64,000 bases of DNA from the NCBI GenBank assembly GCA_033085395.1, contig JANQBS010000034.1:183254-247253 (forward strand), in the 5' to 3' direction. Below the pieces are notes generated by a model that saw only the letters and a program-made list of their open reading frames with translations, was not told the origin of the DNA and searched no databases. This document shows positions 45,181-56,800 of the stretch, piece after piece (positions within the stretch are counted from its first letter, which is position 1; each line of letters begins with the position of its first letter). The stretch is from Xanthoparmelia taractica. Taxonomy: Eukaryota; Ascomycota; Lecanoromycetes; Lecanorales; Parmeliaceae. A program made the position numbers and the translations under genes.

Positions 45181-47734
45181 ATGACACGGATTGAAGCCGG
45201 TTCGAAGGATCTTCATACCCTTCTCAGTGAAATCCCTAAAACACATGGCTTCGTGTCTTTGGCATCGTTAAAAGAATGCATGACTGAGCAGGCAATCAAA
45301 GATCATATGGAGAAAAATGGCCAAGCCTTGGATTTTCAATTCGTGTCAAAAAGGCCAAGGTTGTTCGCAATGCTGGTTCTGAGTGGACACAGCAACATTA
45401 CTAGTGCCCTGCGTGTTGATGATGAAGATGACTTTTTCTTCTCCACAGTGGAGGAAGTCCCGTCAACATTTTGGGTTCATGATCCCAGAGCGGGGCAGAT
45501 GACGAAAGAAAGGGCGGAATTCTTCAAGCTTCAGTCCCAGTTCCCTCCTATTCTGACATGTAAATATCCTCCACAAGAGTTCCCAGCCTCGTTCCGACCT
45601 CCATTCATCTCAGAATCAGATAAGGATTTTTCTGGAACTTTCGGTATCGTCCGTCAGGTGAAAGTTGCTGAAGGACACTTGCCTGGATTTGGCTCGGTGA
45701 GTCGCTAGTAGATCAAGGGTTGGAAAGGCAGTGATACCGACTGACATAGAAAAGGACGAGCTTCTTGCGTGGAAACGGATACGTCTCTATGGTCCTCAAG
45801 ATCCATATCTTGAAGAGGTCAAAACATTGAGATCACGTCGTCACCAGAGTCTGGTACCTTTAAGAGCTTGCTATTTGACGCCTAATGGACTGTCACATCA
45901 ATCGCAAGACGCAGCTCTCAATCTCTTTTTTCCCTGGGCAGATACGGATATGTCCAATTGGATGAGACCTCATGACGCACGTCCTCCGGAGCATCTTCGA
46001 GGACCTAAAGAGCGACAGCTTCGTAGGGATTACTTGTACGACACCATACTGTCGCTTGTTTCTGCTGTATCATACCTCCATGAGGAGATCAATGGGACTT
46101 TTACCTCACATCATGACCTCAAGCCACATAATATCCTGCTCTTCGGCAGAAATTGGAAGATCGGTGACTTAGGGATGACACGCTTGAGATCCCTCATCCA
46201 AGGCTCAAAGACGAAACGTACGATTGGAAGCTACAGATATCATCCTCCAGAGTGTGAACATGAAAGCGTCAAGAAGCACGGGAGATCTTTTGATATCTGG
46301 TCTCTGGGCTGCATTATCGTCGAACTTGGCGTTCTGATTGTGTATGGGTGGGAGGGAGGACATCTCGACAAATTCCAGAGGGAAAGAGCTAAAAATCCAA
46401 GTCAGCCGAGTGCGAACAGCGATAACGATGACTCGTTCCATAACAATATGCCAGTAGTTCGCAGGTGGATGGAGAACATGGTTACGCAAGATGGAAGTTC
46501 AAATTTCATCTATCTGATGAATACAGCAAGAGCAATGCTATCTATGAACCGAAACGCTCGTCCGTATTCTTGGGAAGTCAGAATATGTCTCTTAGAGCGA
46601 TACCGTCCCAATAAACTAGGAGATGCGCGACTCGCAAAGATGAGAGCTCTGATTCAACCACCCACGAATCCTTACAGACACAACCCATTGGTGAATGCGA
46701 TAGATGAGAGGAACTGGGATTTTGTGCAATGCCTGCAGGAGAAAGGCTGGACACTAGACTCTTTCAGTATCGGTCTACAAAGTATGTCCGGGAGTGTCAT
46801 GAGCTTCCTCAAAGGTTTCAAGCCGTCCTCAAGTCAGAGAAAGGAGCTTTTCCGAGATATCTATGATAGTCGAGGCTTCGGCTCGAAGGACAAGGCGAAC
46901 GAACGCCGCCGTGATACCCTAGCTGAGAATTTTGCAGAAAGAGTCGATTCAGCTATGGGATCTTGGTTTGATCTTGACCACATTCTGAAACAAACTTCTC
47001 CTTTTGACTTGATGAAGATACTTATTGGAGACGTCGAGTTGAATAAGAAGAATTTTTGTCAGAACACCGCACTATTCTTGGCGTCTAGGGCTGGCGATGC
47101 CATAGTAGTTGACATTCTACTTCGATATGGAGCCAAACTCGATCCTATCAACAAGTCGTTAGAAACACCACTCATCATAGCTTCAAAACGGGGACACGCT
47201 GGCGTGGTGGGCAGACTTCTGGTTGAGTCCAAAGTAAGCATCGATCACAAAGACAACCAAGGGAGAACCCCTTTGACGTATGCGGCGAAGTTCGGTCATG
47301 CAAAGGTGGTTCATCTGTTATTAGAATACGGAGCCAACCCCCAGGCAACCAACTCCTATGGAAGGACTCCTCTGTCAATAGCCGCTCTATATGGTAACAG
47401 AGAAATAGTTGCACTTCTGCTACAGGAGTCGACAGTGGATCCTACAAAGGCGGATCTGTACGGAAAGACTCCTTTGGCACTCGCCGCTCGAGCCGGTAAG
47501 GAGGAAACAGTTGAGCTTCTGCTAGAAGAGTCGATGGTGGATCCTACAACGGCGGATGAAGATGGCAACACACCTCTAATGCATGCGAGGAATGAATACG
47601 AACATCGGCGCAAGAAAGGCGACACAGAGGCTGTTCTTCGCGGATATTCGAAAACCTTGAAGTTGCTTGAACGGCGATTACGAGCAATGCACCAGGCTGG
47701 CAGGTCTGCAATGTCCCTGCCCTATGCTAACTAA
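45181..47734 (+). CDS. Protein kinase/ankyrin-repeat fusion
   Basis: Two exons, 45181-45696 and 45755-47734, 831 residues. Residues 1-150 are an unknown helical region. The kinase begins with a glycine loop FSGTFGIVRQVKV, then AWKRIRL (catalytic Lys), HHDLKPHNILL (HRD changed to HHD, but catalytic Asp, Lys and Asn kept), IGDLGMTRL (DLG in place of DFG) and PPECEHE with DIWSLGCII. Activity is therefore plausible. After residue 500 come five ankyrin repeats (RTPLTYAAKFGHAKVVHLLLEY and similar). Such kinase-ankyrin proteins are a feature of filamentous-fungal accessory gene sets. The upstream GTG at 45163 is not used as start. No NACHT domain. Confidence 0.85.
47425..47570 (+). repeat. Recently duplicated ankyrin units at DNA level
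   Basis: The string GTGGATCCTACAA followed by GGCGGAT appears at about 47434 and again 99 bases later, exactly one 33-residue ankyrin period, with neighbouring codons also alike. Other repeats of the gene are more diverged. Confidence 0.75.
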
Positions 47735-47764
47735 GGGCGTGGAACGGTAGTTGTTTAAAGAACG

Positions 47765-47866
47765 TGTCACGAAAAGAATGGACGTGTAGTGGGATTAACT
47801 GCTTGATTGTGATCCACACCGGCTAGGCATACGGAGAGCAGATGCCAAAACCAGGACAATTGCCCA
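47765..47866 (+). repeat. Direct repeat, left copy
   Basis: Matches 48609-48757 closely, for example GGAGAGCAGATGCCAAAACC in both. It lies just after the stop of the kinase/ankyrin gene and lacks about 47 bases present in the right copy. Confidence 0.85.
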
Positions 47867-48399
47867 CAAAATCAACAAAAAGTGACATCCTCGTCATTCC
47901 AGATCCTGAACCATCACGAATCCCATTGGATTAGGCATCCCATTGATCAATAGACTGATTGCTTGCTTGCTTGTTTGATTGAATGATGGTGGCTGCGGCG
48001 AGATGGGCGTGTTGTTGGTTGGGGATGTATGCTCGCTCTGACGTCGCCTGGTTCTGCTGTTTAGTGGTGTACGGGCCCTTATTGCGACTTGCTTTTTGGA
48101 CGAATTGAGCCGTTTGATGTGTGGTACGTAGTTATTCTGGAGAATGCTTCGAAGCTGGCTGGCTGGCAAGCATGTGGCTGGCGGGCAGGCTTCTCCGTAG
48201 TGCAGTGGTATATGGTTCCCAAGTGAAGCAGTATGGCCACGTGCCATATACAGTAGTGTGATTGATCCACATCTGGTCCATGATCATATGCGTCCTTCCA
48301 ACATATGATAACGTCCTAACTCCCGATCGCTCCTAGCTCTTAACCCCAGCACACACCAGGTGATCCTCCCCAGTCCCATCACACTCGCTATTGTGGAGG

Positions 48400-48474
48400 C
48401 CCAAGGGGGGTCCGAACACTCCTCTTCCGGATTATGAGTCTGATGTGCTAAACCGTTACACTATACGTCCTGTA
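48400..48474 (-). pseudogene. Degenerate tRNA-Met (CAT) relic
   Basis: On the minus strand the order of a tRNA is visible: D arm (GTGTAACGGTTTAGCAC), anticodon loop CTCATAA with one mismatch in its stem, and a TTCG-containing T loop. The acceptor and T stems pair poorly (about four of seven and three of five), so it is probably not functional. Confidence 0.5.
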
Positions 48475-48608
48475 AGGCGAATGGTTTGGTGGGCTCGAAG
48501 AATGCTGATGCTGCCAAGGAGGCTCACTAGACTGGACCAGAGGCCATTTAGGCTAGCCACATGTATGACGACATGCGAAGGATCAGAAGCGAGGCGTTGC
48601 TACCATGT

Positions 48609-48757
48609 TGTCACGAACGAATGGACGTAGTGGGTGTTAACTGCTTGATTGAGTAGATAGGCTACGAATGCTCTGAAAACTCTTCTCCGGAGCAACATTG
48701 ATCCACACCGGCTTGGCATTCGGAGAGCAGATGCCAAAACCATGACAATTTTGTCAC
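48609..48757 (+). repeat. Direct repeat, right copy
   Basis: Same sequence as 47765-47866 with about 47 extra bases in the middle (from about 48653 to 48699), suggesting deletion in the left copy or insertion here. Confidence 0.85.
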
Positions 48758-49257
48758 AGTTGGACTGGGAATATAGATGATGATTGAATAATTTTTCTAT
48801 CTAGAGTGTTGGTAGCTAGCTATGACTAAGCGTACCACACTGCGCCAAGATCTCGGATAAAGCCCCATCGGAAATGTTGCCTAGACAATACGCTTATGTC
48901 TCATTCGGAACTGTGCCTATAGTCCCTATAAGCGCTCCTAAGGATAGATTTTAGGGTCTTTCGTTGCGGGGTTCTCTTCCAAAACTAGGATTACAGTAGG
49001 GCTGGTACTAGCGCTGTCCAGGACTTATGGTGTCTCCCTCCGTATAGCTTAAGAGTTCTAGAGAGAGCGTATTTAAAGCTTTATTCATATCTAATATCCT
49101 GATCACAGAGGTTCATAAGTTATGGGTTTGCATTTAGTCCTTCTCATTTTTGAGATATTCAGAGCAATACGATTGCAGCAGATACCCCAGGGGTTCATCA
49201 AGTCTTTCAATGTTGTTGGTAAGGTACGTAGAAGGGGCTACTTACGAACATCGGGAC

Positions 49258-51826
49258 ATGGCAACTATAGACGAGAGTCCGAGCGCCAAGATTTTCTGCG
49301 AAGCGCTGGCGAACGTGCGACGCGATGCCCTGCCAACCTTGTCAACAGTAAGTCCTTAAGCACACTCAGATCAAACTCACAGCGGTGACTGATATTTGAT
49401 AGGAGATCATGCTGGGAATATTTTGGGGCCGGTCGAAGCAGGATACTGAAAAGAATGATACCTCGATGCAGGAACCCAAGGTGCAAAAAGACGCAGACGC
49501 TGTGGAGCCGTCCACAGATCTACCCAGCGTTCACGAACCTCTCGTTCTGTCGCCAAATATTGCGAAGGAATTTATGCTAGATCTCCCGGATAGATCTACG
49601 GAGGATGCTGCCAGCATTGTGAATGATCTCGCCCTCAAGGACGTCTCGACGTCGTCTCCAAAACCAGTGTCGGGCAAGAGAAAGCGTCAAGAAGAAGATG
49701 TGATTGAAGGGTCCTCAAAGAAGCGATTCGCAAAGGAAAGTCGAACAAGTGAAAACGAAGACGAGCCCCCTGCAACGTCTACCAATGGTATTACCGGCCA
49801 TGAGGGCATATCCAACCGTGCGTCTTCAGAAGTTGTGCAGGTGGCTCCTCGGAAGTTGTCCAGACCGAAAAAGGAGCAGCGGAGGCGACACATGGTTCAG
49901 ATATGTCCCGCAACGCAAAAGAGCGACGATATCTGGGATCCTACGGCGAGTCCTAAGGAGCAAGTCGAGAACCCAGCCCCAACTCCAACCTCAACAACAA
50001 GGCATCCCCAGAGTATAGATACGACTCCGCGGCGCCGGGGGCGGCCTCCTCGGGTGGGACTACCCGCAACTAAAAAGATGACCTTGACGGAAAAGAGCCG
50101 AAAGAAAAAACCGCAGGATCTACAGGGCAAGCCTTCGCGCGAAAGGCGACCAGAAGAATACGTGACTCCCGGAATCGAGACTCAGGAAGGCTACGAAAGT
50201 CTGACCACTCTGCCGCAGAAAGTAGGGCCGAAACCTCGGCCGAAGGCTTCTAAGACTAGACCCCGGGACAATAATAAGGAACGAGGACGAAATTCTAAAT
50301 CTACCAACTCTACCACCGCAGCAAACGATCACAAGGATGTCTTCTCGGATACAAATGCCAAACATCCCGGCTTCCGCGTACGCAATGGAGAAAACCTTGC
50401 TCGAGCCAGAACAAAGGAAGCCAGCAATAGGGTCCGAAATGACAAGATCGGTGACTTTGAAATTAGCCCGAGGCTTCAGACCCGAGGAGCCATTGCAGAG
50501 CATGAAGGAGGGGAGGGGGAGGGGGGGGAACCTGAGAGAGAGGGGAACAGAGATTCCGGAGAGGTCGCGGATATGAATGGCCGAAACTCGACTCAAATGG
50601 ACGAAGGACAGCAAGGGGAGGCAGAAGTTGAGGGTGAAGAACCTGATGTCGAAGATCCTATCCTGGTCAAACAAACAGAAGACGAGGACGAAGGGGAGGA
50701 GGAAGTGGAACTCTTTGGCCAAGACAGAGCGTGGAAGAAGGCCCTCAAGGGCGCACGGTCTATATGCGGTTCGAAGTTAAAGCGCAATCAAATGCCAAAA
50801 TTCTTGACAAAAAGGATTAAAGACATTGTTCATGACGTGAGCGAGGCTAGGGATTTGTACAAACGGATGTTGGTCGCCAGAGCATCTGATCAGGATTTAC
50901 CAGATGAGGTTAATGATGAGTTAAGTGACAGCCTTAATATAATTGAAAATCAGATCAAGATGTTGTCAGAAAAGAGTGCAAAAAGCAAAGCCCCCGAGAC
51001 GAAAACGGATGTCTATGCTCGCGCGATACCAGCCATGGTCTTCTTGCTACAGTCGGCTCTAGCATGCCGGGTGTACCATTCTGTTGATCCTTGCGATCTC
51101 GAGACTCTTAATGAGTCTGTCACCGGACTCAAAGAGATTATTCGTCTGCAGAAAATGACGATTCTTTTGTGTGAGAAAGTCACACAGTGGAAGGCTAAGC
51201 CCGTCTCGACCAACAAACCCGTCGTGAGGCCCACCACCCGGGAAATGTTACCATCCCTCAGAGAGATGGCGGGCGCCTTCTCGAAAAATCTACTGGAGCA
51301 GGATCGAAAAAGAAAAATGATGCAGAATGCCGTAGACCACAGCAGACGCCAAAAGGAGCTCGCTGAGTCTTCTCAGCAAGCAAAGTTGGAGGCTGCGAGG
51401 AAGGACGAGATTTTGTACAGAAAGATCCAGGAATCCAGAGAGCAAGAGGATCAGAGACGTCGAGCTGAGAAAAGAACCTACAGACAAATCAGAGAAGATG
51501 AGGCGCGCAAACGAATGGGACCTGGTAAAGTCAATGGCCTTATCGAGTCCAGAACAACTTGGTCCGACGCGGAGGATCTGGCTTTGTATTTCCAGCTTGA
51601 GAAGGGATATGCGGGAGACTTGACAAGTAGGTTGATGAGGAGTCACCTGTTATGTCATTGCTGTTGGCTAACCACTCTTGCAGCTGCGGAACGCTATCTG
51701 AACATACTGAATACGCCTCTCCTGCAGAACAAGCTTCCTGAGCACATACGAGAGCGGGCGTTGTATTTTAAACCTACCTTGCTGGAGGAAAGAGGAGCAC
51801 TTGAATGGATATCTAGCATAGAGTAA
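49258..51826 (+). CDS. Nuclear AT-hook/SANT-like protein, uncharacterised
   Basis: Three exons, 49258-49347, 49403-51626 and 51684-51826, 818 residues. It begins MATIDESPSAK. Residues 100-450 are disordered and basic, with an AT-hook (PRRRGRPPRVG, about residue 215) and several KR-rich nuclear signals, then an acidic stretch (about 430-460). The remaining part is helical; an Arg/Glu/Gln-rich coiled coil (about 650-740) leads into TTWSDAEDLALYFQLEKGY, which resembles a Myb/SANT-type helix. The last 57-base intron is open in frame, so its use is not certain. Likely chromatin-bound; no known complex can be named. Its promoter and first codons are duplicated at 40.94-41.1 kb. Confidence 0.75.
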
Positions 51827-51907
51827 ACTAGTATTGAGAAAAGGAAGTGACTGATTACGAATCCACTGTGGAGAAAATGGACAAAAAACACGCTGCACCA
51901 TTGTACC

Positions 51908-51998
51908 GGCGCCACTAGGAATCGAACCTAATACGTGTAAATTAACCACATCGACATGTGGAAGACTAGGACACCTACCATAAGGAATGGCGTCCTCT
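51908..51998 (-). pseudogene. tRNA-like sequence with intact B box
   Basis: On the minus strand the B box GGTTCGATTCC sits in a five-pair T stem, and the last bases (TGGCGCC) pair with GACGCCA at the other end except for one position. The middle does not fold as a standard anticodon arm: the best stem (CCACA/TGTGG) has a six-base loop. Probably a relic or tRNA-derived repeat. Confidence 0.35.
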
Positions 51999-52345
51999 GG
52001 TCCAGCGAAGGATTGGCCAGAACCGCCGCATGACCAAGCCCATCTTGTGGCGCTTGAGCATAGCCTCTCAAATCCACCAACCCGATCACAGTAACCATGT
52101 TCGTTCACCCCATCTGATTTCTAAGACTACGTTTCGATATGGCGAGGCTCTTGTACGTCATTGAGATTCAAGTCCATCGATCCTACATCCACCAGCCCTG
52201 TCATATCAATTTCGTCCATTTGCGGAATAAGCTACCTGATCATCTTCTGATACGGTGAGCTGCCTGCACGTGGACCTTTTTGTCGGAAACAGGACCTATG
52301 TAAAGGGTATTAGGCGAACCCTGTGGCTCTGAATCAGCTACGAAC

Positions 52346-52690
52346 ATGACGTCCATCCTGGCGGAGCAGGATGTCGTCTTAGGCAGGATTCTGGTCGAGC
52401 TTCGAGGCAAATTGCTACAGGCTGGCCTTGTCACCCCAGATATTGGGTCCGCAGTATTCGACAAGCGAGGCCTTCTCAAACAAAGTGTTAGACGTGAACA
52501 TTTCTGGAGCTGGGGTAACCGAGGATCGCGGGCGTCTTGAGCAATGGTGACAGAGCAGAAATGATGCATATCAACTCGCCTATTGGTAGCCAAGATGAAA
52601 AGATACTGTTTAACTATGGACTCGAAAGTCGACTTCCTCAAGGGTCTCGTTCCTACGAAGGACAACGCAGAGCTTTTTGCGGTGTTGGAC
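52346..52690 (+). pseudogene. Decayed relative of the small gene at 15.9-16.5 kb
   Basis: Two coding-like pieces in different frames: from ATG 52346 (ILAEQDVVLGRILVELRGKL) and from ATG 52616 (DSKVDFLKGL followed by LFAVLDRLAEMQ, ending at a possible CAG|GTGAAG donor). The second matches NSKLDFV and TALDRLAVVQ of the 16-kb protein in order and spacing. Stops and frame changes separate the pieces; it could also be a multi-exon gene I cannot assemble. Confidence 0.35.
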
Positions 52691-53445
52691 AGGCTTGCCG
52701 AGATGCAGGTGAAGTTGGGATGACGTGTACGCATGGCCGAAAATTAAGACCTTCGGTTGCAAGCCAAGGGCGAGCATGGGCGTGATGTCATTTTTGAATG
52801 GAGTTTACCTGACGCGGCCTCTCGACGGTCATACATCTCCTTTTTTTGGTTCGTCCACGAAAGATACGGGAACCTCCAAACACGAGAGTTCAGATGTCGA
52901 AAGACAGTATCGGGATAGTACTTCAGCGTATGGCATCTCGCATAGGGAACCTCATCTGGCTGAAATGGACTAGTGGGCATGGAGAATCATGCCTTTCATT
53001 AAAGTTGTTGGAAAATTGCAGCAGATATCAAGTGTACGAGTACCTAACATGTGCAGACAAAGGTTGATATTAATGGAATGACCGTAGTGATCATGTCGAG
53101 CCGAACAAGGAATCAAAAATTAGAACACAGACCCGAGCATGAGACTCCTGTTTAGATTGAATGGGTCTCCTGTTAGTGCTTGAAGCCTTCTAAAAGGCAT
53201 TCATATGATATGGTGAAATCCACTTGGGCTTAGGGCTGGGATTAGGTATGTCACTGAAGCACTACGGCTTTCGTTGCTCCTAGTAAAAGCCGATGTTTAC
53301 CCGACCCACGGTACTTCTTTGAGCCTCATGAAACGTCGAACCACTCAGCGGTCGCTGAACCAGGTACCCATTGAGAGACTTGGCCTTCGAATATAGCTTT
53401 CAGGTATTGATCTTCCTAGCACTCCTCTATCACACTATACTGACT

Positions 53446-53820
53446 ATGGATTCCAGTAACCGGCAAGAACAGGCCAGGCGTCTGCCCGGGCAGGTGGGCC
53501 GACGGGGCAAAAATACTTTAAGCTCGATACAATTACCAGAGTTCACCTTCGAGCCGCAGACGCTGCAGGAAACCAGACCCAGTCGGACATTCTGGGTACC
53601 GGATTCAACAACCAGCGAAGAAGAGGCGTTACTGAGCCACGAGGGAAGACCTTTGAGCCCTTGCCTACCTACACAGTTTGATGCTAAGAGGACGCGATAC
53701 CCATCAGACTTCGACTCCGTTGGCAACTCTAACGATCATCTATCAGCCCTCGGAGAGTCTAGCTCGCTCTTCTCTGACATCAGCCCAGCCACCGAAGCAA
53801 TAAAGGTGACAAAGCACTAG
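53446..53820 (+). CDS. Upstream ORF in frame with the SNF2 gene, ended by an amber codon
   Basis: 124 codons from ATG 53446, with coding-like, disordered sequence (LPEFTFEPQTLQETRPSRTF, Ser/Glu-rich end). The stop at 53818-53820 is TAG and the same frame stays open beyond it into the ATPase. No GT-AG intron of normal size removes the stop while keeping frame. It may be the original N-terminus of the SNF2 protein cut by a nonsense change, or a separate small gene. Confidence 0.4.
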   Translation: MDSSNRQEQARRLPGQVGRRGKNTLSSIQLPEFTFEPQTLQETRPSRTFWVPDSTTSEEEALLSHEGRPLSPCLPTQFDAKRTRYPSDFDSVGNSNDHLSALGESSSLFSDISPATEAIKVTKH

Positions 53821-53892
53821 GACGTCCAACTTGGTGGATGTAGACCTCTGACGTTACAACAATTCACTTTCGACTCACCTCCTCCTTCCAAT

Positions 53893-56800
53893 ATGGTGGT
53901 GGAGCGGGAAGCCCCTAAAGCCACTCCGCAAAAACCCAAACAGCCAGGCTTTTCAGCCACTGGGCAGCCCGAATTCGGCAAGCCGAGCCCTCTTGGAAAC
54001 CGAGTGCAGCCCCCTAATGTCTTCAATGTCCCAAGACCTCACCAATCGCGACCAGAACATCATCGACCGGCGCCTCCAGCTGGTGTATCACATCTGCACC
54101 AAGTAAAAGATATTGCACAAAAGGTCGTAGATCCATTACGCTTTGGACAGGCCTCACAACCTATCTCTATTCAGTCCAGTCCAGACGTTGTCGAGATCCT
54201 AAAACCGGCCGCTCCTCCAGCGTGGAACAACTACACTCGACCCTCACCTGTCTATTCCTCTTACAATCTTCCTACGAGCGGGTTTACATCAGTCAACAGT
54301 TACCATCGGCCAATAGTTGATCTCACAAAACCCCAACCCCCATCATACACTGATCCTGCACTTCTGGATGATGGCTTTGGCGCAGCAGACCCTTTTTTGT
54401 ATGTCGACGCCGGAAAGGCTACGGAGAACATCAAAGCGCTTCTTGAAGGCGCTTTTGAGGATGAAGATGACAAGCCACGGACGCGTGGCCGGAAGAAAAA
54501 GATTGATGCTGCAATGGCAGGATTGACGGATAACCTGCAAGGTCTGGAGGTGAAAGCAGAGGAAAACAAAGAAAGTGAAGAGGAAGATGAGGAAGAGGAA
54601 GAAGAAGATGGTACTGTGGAAGGCCTAAAAGTGAAGCTCTTACCTCATCAGGTCGATGGTGTTGCCTGGATGAGGGACAAAGAGACAGGAGTCAAGAAGA
54701 AGAATGGCGTCTTGCCTAAAGGCGGCATCCTTGCCGATGACATGGGGCTTGGAAAGACCATCCAGTCCATTGCGCTGCTCCTCACCAATCCCAGGCCATC
54801 CCTTTCATCTACCACTTCTGTGACCGACAAGAAAGCCTTGTCCGCGAACGTAGGGAAGAGCACGCTTGTTGTGGGGCCTCTTGCACTTATCAAGCAGTGG
54901 GAAGCCGAGATCAAAAATCGGGTACTGGACAGCCACAAGCTGCGTGTGTGCGTTCATCACGGCCCGCAGCGCACTAAACGGTTCGAAGACCTCAAAAAGT
55001 ACGACGTCGTCATCACGACCTATCAGATCCTAGTATCAGAACACAGCAGCTCTTCAGTGCGCGATGATGGACCCCAGGCTGGCTGCTTTGGAATCCACTG
55101 GTACCGTGTGATACTAGACGAAGCACACACCATCAAGAACCGAAACGCCAAAGCAACTCAGGCATGTTACGCGCTCAGAGCCGAATACAGGTGGTGTTTG
55201 ACTGGCACGCCGATGCAGAACAATCTTGATGAGTTGCAGAGTTTGATCAGGTTCTTGAGGATTAAGCCATACAATGACCTCTCAATATGGAAAGACCAAA
55301 TTACCCGGCCCATGAGCCAAGGGCGTGGTGGAGTCGCCATGAAGCGACTCCAATTCTACCTCAAGGCTTTCATGAAACGACGTACAAAGGATGTCTTGAA
55401 GCAGGAAGGTGCACTTAATCCTGGTGGCAAGCCAAGCAAGGATGGCATTAGCAACGGTTTCAAGATCACAGCACGAAGAGTTGAGAGCATCCTTGCGGAC
55501 TTTAGCCCCGAAGAGCGAAGATTCTATGATCGCCTCGAGCAACGTACCGACAGAAGCTTGGAGCAGATGATGGGGGGTGAGAAGATGAACTACGCCAGCG
55601 CCTTAGTTCTTCTATTGCGACTTCGTCAAGCTTGCAACCATCCTCAACTTGTAGGAGGCAGTATGGCCAAGGATAAAGATGCTCTAACCACGGGTCAGGG
55701 CCTGGGCAGCCAGGCGCCACGAAAATCGAAATTAGCGGAAGATGACATAGATCAAATGGCGGACCTTCTCGGTGGCTTGAGTGTGAAGACAAAGCAGTGT
55801 GATGTCTGTCAGATGGAACTCAGTAGGGATGAAGCATCTGCGGGCTCCATACGGTGTGCCGAGTGCGAGGAGGATCTGGCTGCGCAAAATGCTCAACGCA
55901 AAAGCAAGAAGCATAAAACCCACCGTTCATCAGCTAAGGTCAAGATGGAGCAATCAAAGCCTAGGGTGCCTAGGAAACGGAATGTCATACTCGATGACTC
56001 TGAAGAGGAGGAGCATGGCGACTGGATTGTGCCGGAACACGAACGCCACACGTCTGATCTCGGTAAAGCGGGTGGTAGTGACGATGAAAATGCTGAAGGC
56101 GGCGGTGAGTCCTTGGCTTCATATGACACAGATACAGAAGACGATTCTCAGGTCGGAGCTTCGAAATCCAAGCAACCCAAAATGATGAGCCTTTATACCA
56201 CAGGCGAAGAGGACGATGAGTCCTCACAGAACTCGTCAAACGAGGATGTAGATTCCGAGGAAGAGCTCTCCTCAGACTCAGGGGCCTCGCTTGCCTCCAT
56301 TACAACGTCCGCCAAAATCGAGCATCTCCTCAAAATCCTTCATCAAGAATCCACCACCCACAAGTTTATTGTGTTCTCACAATTTACCTCCATGCTCGAC
56401 CTCATTGAGCCCTTCTTACAACGAGACAACCTAGTCTTCACCCGCTACGATGGCAGCATGCGTAATGATCACCGTGAAGCAAGCCTTGAGCGGCTGCGGA
56501 ACAACAGCAAGTGCCGTATTCTACTTTGTAGTCTCAAATGTGGATCGCTGGGCTTGAATCTCACTGCTGCTTCGAGAGTCGTTATCTTAGAACCCTTTTG
56601 GAATCCATTTGGTACGTACAGTGCAGGGCAATTGCGTGACTGATGTAGCAACAACTGAGCTGAAAATTGGCCTTTTGTCCTCTAAAACTGTCTCCTTACT
56701 AACGTCTTAAAGACCGATTGCTAACTTTGAACTTTGCGTAGTGGAGGAGCAAGCTATCGATCGGGTCCATCGCCTCAACCAGACATTAGATGTTACGGTG

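Larger units (their letters stand above)
47735..49257. other. Repeat-bearing gene-poor stretch
   Basis: Holds the direct-repeat pair, the tRNA-Met relic and the promoter of the AT-hook gene (right copy of the flanking repeat, 49159-49257). No protein gene found. Confidence 0.6.
51827..53445. other. Gene-poor stretch with tRNA-like and decayed coding pieces
   Basis: 1.6 kb after the AT-hook gene. Contains the two relics listed next; otherwise no coding signal. Confidence 0.5.

Noticed and set aside
50120..50722. 200-codon minus-strand frame
   Set aside because: Antisense to the AT-hook gene; arises from its codon composition (Arg/Glu-rich coding strand).
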